Below are positions 54,387 to 60,853 of a stretch of DNA of 60,853 nucleotides, one piece after another. This DNA is from Epibacterium ulvae (GTDB taxonomy: Bacteria > Pseudomonadota > Alphaproteobacteria > Rhodobacterales > Rhodobacteraceae), in contig NZ_JAHHIR010000075.1 in NCBI RefSeq assembly GCF_018678075.1, positions 1-60,853 of the forward strand. The letters are read 5' to 3'. The position numbers and the translations under genes are program-made. The notes below the pieces were generated by a model that did not search any database, was not told the origin of the DNA, and saw only the letters and a list, made by a program, of their open reading frames with translations. Positions within the stretch are counted from its first letter, which is position 1. Each line of letters opens with the position of its first letter.

Positions 54387-55631
54387 TCAGTGCGCCACCC
54401 CGGCAGCGACGGATTCGTCGATGAATTTGCCTTCTTTGAAGCGGGTCATGGTGAACTCTTCCGCGAGGTAGGAATGTCCCGTCGCCATCAGCTGCGCCAT
54501 CGCCCAGCCAGAGCCCGGAATGGCCTTGAACCCGCCGGTGCCCCAGCCGCAGTTCACAAAGCAGTTTTTGACCGGTGTGGACGAGATGATGGGTGAGCGG
54601 TCGCCGGTGACATCGACGATGCCGCCCCATTGGCGCAACATCTTGAGGCGGGACACCATCGGGAAGGTTTCATTCAGGGCGCGCACGGTTTCCTCGATAT
54701 GGTGGAAGGATCCGCGCTGCGTGTAATTGTTGAACCCGTCGGTGCCGCCTCCAATCACCATCTCGCCTTTGTCGGATTGCGACATGTAGCCGTGCACTGT
54801 GTTGGCCATCACAACCACATCCATGCAGGGTTTGATCGGCTCGGACACCAGGGCTTGCAGGGCGACGCTTTCGACCGGCAGACGGAAGCCGGCCATATTT
54901 GACAGGTCCGAACAATTGCCCGCGACCACCATGCCCAGCTTGTCACAGTCAATCGCGCCTTTGGTGGTGTCGACGCCCACAACGCGACCCGCCTCGGTGC
55001 GCACGCCGGTGACTTCGCATTTCTGGATGATGTCCATGCCCATCGCAGAACAGGCCCGTGCATAGCCCCAGGCCACAGCATCGTGGCGCGCGGTGCCGCC
55101 GCGGGCCTGCCAAAGACCGCCCAGAACCGGATAACGCGGCCCTTCGAGGTTGATGATCGGCACCAGCTCTTTGACGCGTTGCGGATTGATCCATTCGGTG
55201 GTCACGCCTTGCAACATATTGGCGTGGGCGGTGCGTTTGTAGCCGCGCACCTCATGCTCGGTTTGCGCCAGCATAATCACGCCGCGCGGGCTGAACATGA
55301 CGTTGTAGTTCAGGTCCTGGCTTATATCCTCATAGAGGGAGCGTGCTTTCTCGTAGATCGCCGCAGACGGGTCCTGCAGGTAGTTTGAGCGGATGATCGT
55401 CGTGTTGCGACCGGTGTTACCACCGCCCAGCCAGCCCTTTTCGATCACCGCAACATTGGTGATGCCAAAGTTTTTGCCTAGATAATAGGCAGTTGCCAGG
55501 CCGTGCCCGCCGGCGCCCACAATAATCACATCGTAGTGACGTTTTGGTTCAGGAGACGCCCAGGCGCGTTCCCAACCAGAGTGATAGCGCAGGGCCTCCC
55601 GCGCCACTGCGAAAGCAGAATAGCGTTTCAT
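54387..55631 (-). CDS. soxB: Sarcosine oxidase beta subunit (SoxB)
   Basis: 414 residues; the catalytic flavoprotein subunit. The FAD-binding motif is DVIIVGAGGHGLATAYYLGKNFGITNVAVIEKG (residues ~34-66). The segment ARHDAVAWGYAR places His183 where the covalently bound FMN of characterised enzymes is attached, by position and context. GGIVDVTGDRSPII and GWGTGGFKAIPGSG are near the C-terminus. It is the first gene of soxBDAG; the upstream region to ccmI is 185 bases with no clear operator. Confidence 0.96.
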   Translation of the reverse strand: MKRYSAFAVAREALRYHSGWERAWASPEPKRHYDVIIVGAGGHGLATAYYLGKNFGITNVAVIEKGWLGGGNTGRNTTIIRSNYLQDPSAAIYEKARSLYEDISQDLNYNVMFSPRGVIMLAQTEHEVRGYKRTAHANMLQGVTTEWINPQRVKELVPIINLEGPRYPVLGGLWQARGGTARHDAVAWGYARACSAMGMDIIQKCEVTGVRTEAGRVVGVDTTKGAIDCDKLGMVVAGNCSDLSNMAGFRLPVESVALQALVSEPIKPCMDVVVMANTVHGYMSQSDKGEMVIGGGTDGFNNYTQRGSFHHIEETVRALNETFPMVSRLKMLRQWGGIVDVTGDRSPIISSTPVKNCFVNCGWGTGGFKAIPGSGWAMAQLMATGHSYLAEEFTMTRFKEGKFIDESVAAGVAH

Positions 55632-55816
55632 AAGCGAATCCAGTGGTTCGTGTCTGAACTTTGTATGACGTTGCTTTGGACGAAAGTTGTGCCGTTATTC
55701 GTCCTATTTATGCACCTTTGCGACATTCGGATCGGCGCAGGACAGCGCGCCGCAGGTCATAGGGGTTTTTTCTGCGCCCGCGCCCCTGTAGACAGTGCAC
55801 AAATATCGGAGAGCTT

Positions 55817-57046
55817 ATGACTTTTTGGATCGTGACCGCCTTTATCTCGCTGTCTGTCGGCGTTTTGTTTTTTCTGGTCATCCTGCGGGCGCGCAGTTCG
55901 GGTGAACCTGCGGCGGCCTATGACCTGCGCCTGTACCGTCAGCAGCTGAAGGAAGTGGACCGCGATCTGGCCCGTGGTGTGATCCAGGACAGCGACGCCG
56001 AACGGATCCGCACCGAGGTCTCGCGCCGTATTCTGGCCGCCGATGCCGCGATAAAGAAGCATCAAGATGGTGACGTGCAACCCAAAGTGCCCTCGCTGAT
56101 TGCGGCAGGTGTCACGGCTGCGGGGCTGGTTGGGGGTGCTTTTATCTTGTACGTCAACCTTGGTGCGCCGGGTTATGGCGATCTAGCGTTGGACTACCGG
56201 TTGGCGCTGGCCGCAGATCAGGCCGCAAACCGTCCCTCCCAGACGGAGATGGAGGCGACTGCAGAACCTTTTGAAATGCCCACCCCGCAGCCGAACTATG
56301 TGGAATTGGTTGACCGTCTGCGCCAAGCCGCGCAAAGCCGACCCACGGATCCGCGCGGGCAGGCCTTGCTGGCACAACACGAAGCGCGCCTTGGCAATTT
56401 TGTCCAAGCCTATATGGCCAAGGCCAAGTTCATTGAATTGTCCAACGGTGACGTGAACCCCGAGGACCACGCCGAACAGGCCGAACTGATGATCCTGGCC
56501 GCTGGTGGACTGGTCTCACCCGAAGCGGAAGACGCGTTGAAACAAGCGCTGACGCTGAACCCGGGCAATGGCACCGCGCGTTATTACTGGGGTCTGATGA
56601 TGGGGCAAACCGGTCGTCCCGACATTGCCTTTGGGATCTGGCGTGAAACTCTGATCAACGGTCCGGAAGGCGCGCCGTGGATCGAGGCGATCCGGGCCCA
56701 GATAGCAGATATGGCATTCCGCGCGGGGCAAGAGATTGATCCGGCGTTGTTGCAGACCAACCAACCCGGCCCCACCGCCGAACAGATGCAGGCCGCAAGT
56801 GAAATGTCGCCTGAGGATCAGCAAGAGATGATCCGTGGCATGGTGGATGGTCTGTCCGACCGTCTGGCCAGCGAAGGCGGCACCGCCTCAGAATGGGCGC
56901 GTCTGATTTCCGCGCTGACCGTTTTGGGGGATGTGGAACGGGCGCAACGGATCTATGCTGAGGCACAATCGCGATTTGCAGATGCGCCCGAGCAAGCCGC
57001 GATCATTACCGCAGCGGCGCGCCAGTCTGGGCTGATTTCCGAATGA
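55817..57046 (+). CDS. ccmI: Cytochrome c biogenesis protein CcmI
   Basis: 409 residues. Two N-terminal helices, TFWIVTAFISLSVGVLFFLVIL and VPSLIAAGVTAAGLVGGAFILYVNL, enclose a cytoplasmic loop with LRLYRQQLKEVDRDLARGVI, the classic CcmI segment. A periplasmic TPR domain follows (~150-350). CcmI presents apocytochrome c to the CcmFH ligase. The ccmABCDG genes lie at 20736-23478, far away. GGAG lies before ATG 55817. The ruvX start overlaps its stop by four bases. Confidence 0.92.
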   Translation: MTFWIVTAFISLSVGVLFFLVILRARSSGEPAAAYDLRLYRQQLKEVDRDLARGVIQDSDAERIRTEVSRRILAADAAIKKHQDGDVQPKVPSLIAAGVTAAGLVGGAFILYVNLGAPGYGDLALDYRLALAADQAANRPSQTEMEATAEPFEMPTPQPNYVELVDRLRQAAQSRPTDPRGQALLAQHEARLGNFVQAYMAKAKFIELSNGDVNPEDHAEQAELMILAAGGLVSPEAEDALKQALTLNPGNGTARYYWGLMMGQTGRPDIAFGIWRETLINGPEGAPWIEAIRAQIADMAFRAGQEIDPALLQTNQPGPTAEQMQAASEMSPEDQQEMIRGMVDGLSDRLASEGGTASEWARLISALTVLGDVERAQRIYAEAQSRFADAPEQAAIITAAARQSGLISE

Positions 57047-57516
57047 TCTACGACACGATTGAAGACTTTGCTGCCGCCCTGCCCCAGATGAGCGCGCTCA
57101 CCGGGCTGGATCTTGGCGAAAAGACCATCGGCGTAGCCGTCTCTGACCGGATTGGTGCAGTGGCGACCCCGTTGGAGACCATCCGCCGCAAGAAATTCGG
57201 CATCGACAGCGCCCGCCTGCTTGAGATTATCAAAGAGCGGGACCTGTCTGGGATCCTGTTGGGTCTGCCGCGCAATATGGATGGCACCGAAGGCCCGCGT
57301 TGCCAATCCACCCGCGCCTTTGCCCGTAACCTGTCGCGCCTGACGGAACTGCCCATTGGGTTTTGGGATGAACGTCTGTCGACTGTCGCGGCCGAAAAAG
57401 CGCTGCTGGAGGCGGATACAAGCCGCAGACGTCGCGCAGAGGTTATCGACCACGTTGCGGCGTCCTATATTCTGCAAGGGGCGCTGGACCGCATGCGCCA
57501 TATCAGCGCCGGATAG
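57043..57516 (+). CDS. ruvX: Holliday junction resolvase-like RuvX (YqgF)
   Basis: 157 residues. RNase H-like fold: TGLDLGEKTIGVAVSD near residue 20 has the first Asp, LLGLPRNMDGTEG the middle block, and DERLSTVAAEKALLEADTSRRRRAEVIDHVAASYIL the last catalytic Asp. Members resolve junctions or process 16S rRNA ends. ATG overlaps the ccmI stop (ATGA). Confidence 0.94.
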   Translation: MIYDTIEDFAAALPQMSALTGLDLGEKTIGVAVSDRIGAVATPLETIRRKKFGIDSARLLEIIKERDLSGILLGLPRNMDGTEGPRCQSTRAFARNLSRLTELPIGFWDERLSTVAAEKALLEADTSRRRRAEVIDHVAASYILQGALDRMRHISAG

Positions 57517-57524
57517 GACAACAG

Positions 57525-57755
57525 ATGAGCGAAGACGTTTGGAAACGAGACGAGATCCAGTCCCCTTGCATCAATATCTGCGTCATTCACCCCGAGACGC
57601 GGCTGTGCACCGGCTGCGCGCGCTCAATGGATGAGATCGCGACCTGGTCCAAAATGGACGAGGGTGAGCGCGACGCTATTATGGCCGATCTGGCCAACCG
57701 CGAACCTGCGCCCAAGACACGGCGCGGTGGCCGTAAGGGGCGGCTTAAGCGTTAA
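57525..57755 (+). CDS. DUF1289 protein
   Basis: 76 residues. The family core is SPCINICVIHPETRLCTGCARSMDEIATW with four cysteines, probably a metal site, then EGERDAIMADL and a basic tail (RRGGRKGRLKR). Function is not known. It starts nine bases after ruvX and is convergent with the TauE gene. Confidence 0.88.
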   Translation: MSEDVWKRDEIQSPCINICVIHPETRLCTGCARSMDEIATWSKMDEGERDAIMADLANREPAPKTRRGGRKGRLKR

Positions 57756-57762
57756 GCGGAAA

Positions 57763-58587
57763 TCAGAATCCGACCGCTTTGCGCAGCATATTGAGCGCCA
57801 CCAAAATCAGGAACACCGCAAACACGCGTTTCAGCGGTTTAGGATCCATCGCATGGGCCAGTTTGACCCCCAAAGGGGCCGTCAAAAGGGTCATCGCGAT
57901 CACAACCCCAAAGGCCGGCAGGTTGACCGCACCAATGGTAAAGGGCGGCCGGTTCTCAGGCGTGATCTCCATCAGCAGGAACCCAACCGCCGCTGGCAGC
58001 GCGATGATCACGCCAAAGCCTGCGGCCGTGGCAACTGCACGGTGAATGGGCACATTGTGCAGGCTCATCAAGGGCACGCCAAAGCTGCCGCCGCCAATTC
58101 CCATCAGCACCGACAGAAACCCAACCGCGGGCGAGGTCGCCGCGCGTCCGGCCCCCGCTGGCATCGCCTCTCCCAACCGCCAGTGACTACGCCCAAAGGC
58201 CATGTACAAGCCAATCACCAGCGCCAACACGCCAAACAACAATTGCAAAGTTGTCGAGCGCAGTAACGTTGCCACCAGCACGCCCAGGATCGCACCAATC
58301 GCAATTCCCGGCCCCCAGCCACGCAGGATCTGCCAGTCGACAGCGCCCTTTTTGTTGTGGCTGTGAACCGACCGTAGGGATGTGACGATGATTGTCGCAA
58401 GGGACGTTGCCAGACAGATCTGCATCAGTTGATCACCGCCATAGCCAAGGGTCTGAAACGCATAGAAAAACGCAGGCACCAGAACGATCCCGCCGCCAAC
58501 CCCCAAGAGACCTGCAAGAACGCCACCAAGCGCGCCTATCACCACGAGAAGCGCGAACATCTCGAGCAAAAGTCCTGTGTCTGGCAT
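57763..58587 (-). CDS. Sulfite exporter TauE/SafE family membrane protein
   Basis: 274 residues with about eight helices. The pattern LGGVLAGLLGVGGGIVLVPAFFYAF near the N-terminus and AVGFLSVLMGIGGGSFGVPLM in the second half are the repeated TauE signatures. It probably moves an organic or inorganic sulfur anion across the inner membrane. ATG 58587. Confidence 0.9.
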   Translation of the reverse strand: MPDTGLLLEMFALLVVIGALGGVLAGLLGVGGGIVLVPAFFYAFQTLGYGGDQLMQICLATSLATIIVTSLRSVHSHNKKGAVDWQILRGWGPGIAIGAILGVLVATLLRSTTLQLLFGVLALVIGLYMAFGRSHWRLGEAMPAGAGRAATSPAVGFLSVLMGIGGGSFGVPLMSLHNVPIHRAVATAAGFGVIIALPAAVGFLLMEITPENRPPFTIGAVNLPAFGVVIAMTLLTAPLGVKLAHAMDPKPLKRVFAVFLILVALNMLRKAVGF

Positions 58588-58684
58588 CCCATCCTCCCCG
58601 AATTCTACCTGCGCCTACCTCTTCTGGTGCGGGCCACGGAATGTCCAGCCCCGCAGGTTAGGTCTTTTTGAATGTGACGAAGCG

Positions 58685-59689
58685 TCAGGCCGCGCGCATC
58701 CGCACCTGATCTAATGCCTCCAACACCAGATCGGAGCCAGCGCCGGACTTATGTGCCCCTTCAGACAGGGTGCGCCGCCACTGGCGCGCGCCGGGCCGAC
58801 CGGCAAAGGCGCCCAGCATGTGGCGGGTGATTTGGTGCAGCCGCGTGCCCTTGCGCATCTCATCGTCGATGAAGGGCAACATGGCCAGAACCGCCTCTTC
58901 GGCAGTCAGGCCCGTGTCGCGGTCAAAGATAGCCTGATCCGCCCCCACCAGAACATTGCCCGGCTGATGATAGGCCGCGCGTCCAACCATCACGCCGTCC
59001 ACCCCCGCCTCCAGATGCGCTTGCGCGTCTTTGAGCGTCGCAACCCCGCCATTAAGCGAGATATGCATGTCGCCAAACTCCGCCTTCATCTGATGCACCA
59101 GATCATAATCAAGCGGTGGGATATCGCGGTTTTCTTTGGGGCTTAGCCCCTGCAGCCAGGCTTTGCGAGCATGAATGGTCACACGGTCACAACCCGCTGC
59201 GCGGATCTTGTCCAGAAAGTCCGGCAGAATGTCACGCGGTTCCTGATCGTCCACACCGATGCGGCATTTGACGGTCACGTCCACATCGACGTTCTCCCGC
59301 ATCGCGGCAACACAATCAGCCACCAGCTCAGGGCTTTGCATCAACACAGCACCAAAGGCACCGGATTGCACCCGGTCGCTGGGACAGCCGCAGTTCAGGT
59401 TAATCTCATCATATCCCGCATCGGCGCCCAGTTCGGCAGCCTTAGCCAGCTCTTCCGGGTCCGAGCCGCCAAGTTGCAGCGCGATCGGGTGTTCCTCGGG
59501 CGCATAGTCCAACAGATGTAACGCCCCACCCCGCACCAAAGCCGGCGCCGTGACCATTTCCGTGTAAAGCAACGTCTCGCGGCTCATCAAACGGTGGAAA
59601 TACCGGCAAAACCGATCGGTCCAATCCATCATGGGCGCACAACTTAAGCGTGCGCTTTGATGCAAGTTATATCTTTTATTTTCAGTCAC
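58685..59689 (-). CDS. dusA: tRNA-dihydrouridine synthase DusA
   Basis: Reduces U20/U20a in the D-loop of tRNA. 334 residues from GTG 59689; a TTG eight codons in is possible and the exact start is uncertain. FMN-barrel landmarks: LSCAPMMDWTDRFCRYFHRLM, the catalytic Cys102 in LNCGCPSDRVQSGAFGA, RVTIHARKAWLQGLSP and GVDGVMVGRAAYHQP. The DusA class is set by the C-terminal block RQWRRTLSEGAHKSGAG. Confidence 0.94.
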   Translation of the reverse strand: MTENKRYNLHQSARLSCAPMMDWTDRFCRYFHRLMSRETLLYTEMVTAPALVRGGALHLLDYAPEEHPIALQLGGSDPEELAKAAELGADAGYDEINLNCGCPSDRVQSGAFGAVLMQSPELVADCVAAMRENVDVDVTVKCRIGVDDQEPRDILPDFLDKIRAAGCDRVTIHARKAWLQGLSPKENRDIPPLDYDLVHQMKAEFGDMHISLNGGVATLKDAQAHLEAGVDGVMVGRAAYHQPGNVLVGADQAIFDRDTGLTAEEAVLAMLPFIDDEMRKGTRLHQITRHMLGAFAGRPGARQWRRTLSEGAHKSGAGSDLVLEALDQVRMRAA

Positions 59690-59852
59690 TTAAGGCGCTC
59701 ACATACTATGAATTCCGAGATTTACATAAGTAGTCGAAAATTGGACGGACAACAATAGACAGGGAAAAGCAACACTGGCCACTCCCAACTTTCGTCTACG
59801 CACGCAAAAAGCGCAAAGCGAATATCGAAGACAGGTTGCAAGCTGATGTCAT

Positions 59853-60122
59853 TTATTTCGAGACAAGAGATTTCATATTTTCTTTGAAAAAGGCATCCAA
59901 ACTCGCGCCATCTTCAAAAATATTATCCAATTTCCCGCGCTCCCAGATCACATTTTCTTTCAATTTTTTACCTGGGGTTCCCGCAGTTATGGAATGAGAA
60001 TCGTAATCTGCATTTCCAAAAAACTGAAGCTGCCAACAATCGATGATTTCCCTACTCGCGCGTTTTTTGAAATGACAGCGCCTTGGCCAAACCATACATG
60101 ATCCTCTAGGGTCAGGACCCAT
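59853..60122 (-). pseudogene. Gene fragment truncated by the IS5-family element
   Basis: 89 codons, no family recognised, visibly AT-rich. The ATG at 60122 and the first codons lie within the IS end (GGGTCAGGACCC), so the original 5' part was replaced or cut. The remaining part, KRASREIIDCWQLQFFGNADYDSHSITAGTPGKKL to DAFFKENMKSLVSK, looks like the C-terminal end of a larger cytosolic protein. Function unknown. Confidence 0.55.
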
Positions 60123-60178
60123 TAACTGATTGAGCCTGTCGGGTTGTTATGATTCACGACCCCTTGTTGTAGGGGGAC

Positions 60179-60529
60179 ATGATGAGCAATTTGTATTGGC
60201 TGACTGAGGCGCAGATGCAGCGTCTCAGGCCTTTCTTTCCGAAGAGCCGGGACCGAGCGCGTATGGATGATCGCCGTGTTTTGAGCGGCATTGTCTTCAT
60301 TAATCGTAATGGGTTAAGGTGGTGTGATGCACCTGCCGAGTACGGCCCTCCAAAGACGCTGTACAATCGTTGGAAGCGTTGGAGTGATATGGGTGTGTTC
60401 GCTCGGATCATGATGGGGCTGGCTGAGCAGGCTCCCGACAACAAGACCATCTCGATTGATGCCACCTACCTCAAAGCACATCGCACGGCCTCCAGCCTAC
60501 GGTTGAAAAAGGGGGGAAAGGACGCCTAA
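60179..60529 (+). CDS. IS5-family transposase, frame A
   Basis: 116 residues beginning MMSNLYWLTEAQMQRLRPFFPKSRDR, with FINRNGLRWCDAP and SIDATYLKAHRTASSL, which holds the first catalytic Asp. AGGGGG precedes ATG 60179. The slippery run A5G6 at 60506-60516 lies before the stop, so a minus-one frameshift can join it to frame B, as in IS427-group elements. Confidence 0.9.
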   Translation: MMSNLYWLTEAQMQRLRPFFPKSRDRARMDDRRVLSGIVFINRNGLRWCDAPAEYGPPKTLYNRWKRWSDMGVFARIMMGLAEQAPDNKTISIDATYLKAHRTASSLRLKKGGKDA

Positions 60530-60853
60530 TCGTGCTGACTAAGGGCGGCATGAATACCAAACTGCATGCGATCACTGACACCAGCGCTCGCCCTATCCGC
60601 CTCTTTATCACGGCAGGGCAAATCAGCGATTACATCGGTGCTCGCGCTTTGGTGAGCAATTTGCCAAAGATGGAATGGCTTCTCGGAGACCGAGGATACG
60701 ACGCTGATTGGTTCCGAGAACCCCTTGTAGACAAGGGCGCAAAGCCCTGCATTCCTGGCCGCAAGTCGCGCAAGAAGACCGTCAAGTATGACAAACGCCG
60801 CTACAAACGCCGGAACAGGATCGAGATCATATTCGGCAGGCTCAGGGATTGGC
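60511..60853 (+). CDS. IS5-family transposase, frame B (partial)
   Basis: Frame minus-one relative to frame A, continuing GGKGRLIVLTKGGMNTKLHAITD, then WLLGDRGYDADWFRE with the second catalytic Asp and RRNRIEIIFGRLRDW with the Glu. The DDE set is therefore complete within the window even though the right end is not. The frame is open to the edge. Confidence 0.85.

Larger units (their letters stand above)
60109..60853 (+). mobile_element. IS5-family element (IS427-type), partial
   Basis: The left end begins near 60109 with GGGTCAGGACCC; the target just outside reads CTAG, typical of this group. Two overlapping frames, A and B, follow. The right end is outside the window. The IS interrupts the gene that continues at 60108-59853. 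Confidence 0.85.

Overview
The window looks like chromosomal DNA of a marine alphaproteobacterium of the Rhodobacterales (Roseobacter group). This rests on high GC in most genes, very Roseobacter-like housekeeping proteins (PurB, GlnB/GlnA, ThiC, SerS, Der), the yajC-secD-secF-Mth938-ccmABCDG order, the heterotetrameric sarcosine oxidase soxBDAG, and IS families common in that group. Taxonomy is inferred from sequence feel and synteny, not from a search.

Layout. Positions 1-2021 are a graveyard of mobile DNA beside a tRNA-Leu(UAG): a partial IS3-type transposase, an IS21-type istA fragment fused to the C-terminal part of a large serine recombinase, and the tRNA itself, which the recombinase frame enters before it stops. 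A glycosyltransferase-like orphan (2155-3168) and nnr follow; nnr carries an in-frame palindromic repeat. Positions 5094-6876 are glnB-glnA. An AT-richer islet (7100-8353) holds a Tat-exported tandem ABM-fold protein and a divergent HxlR regulator with repeated operator-like sites. Positions 8708-20681 hold mostly single genes: an Hsp70 ATPase-only protein, an MltB-like transglycosylase, a heme-dependent N-demethylase-like protein, a Nudix hydrolase, a hydrolase-OsmC fusion, purB, a TPR protein, a FliG-like orphan, a lipid A acyltransferase, a DUF1223 protein and a small monooxygenase.

The minus-strand block 20736-27048 links protein export (yajC, secD, secF) with cytochrome c maturation (ccmA, B, C, D, G). 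ccmI lies separately at 55817 with ruvX. serS, a helix-hairpin-helix protein with a histone-like tail, a desaturase and the yfgM-bamB-der cluster follow. An RND efflux pair (34256-39273), a LysE exporter, thiC under a TPP riboswitch, a Stf0 sulfotransferase, an EF-hand protein, an Atm1-type ABC exporter, a LysM protein, a LOG-family protein, a metallophosphoesterase and sodB lead to soxBDAG (minus strand, 55631 to 50329). The last part holds ccmI-ruvX-DUF1289, a TauE/SafE transporter, dusA, a truncated gene and an IS5-family element that runs off the window.

No CRISPR array, prophage or complete defence island is visible. The most unusual items are the palindromic repeat inserted in the nnr reading frame with a second copy in the sox operon, the FliG-like protein without flagellar neighbours, the HxlR/ABM islet, and the chimeric transposase-recombinase remnant at the tRNA.
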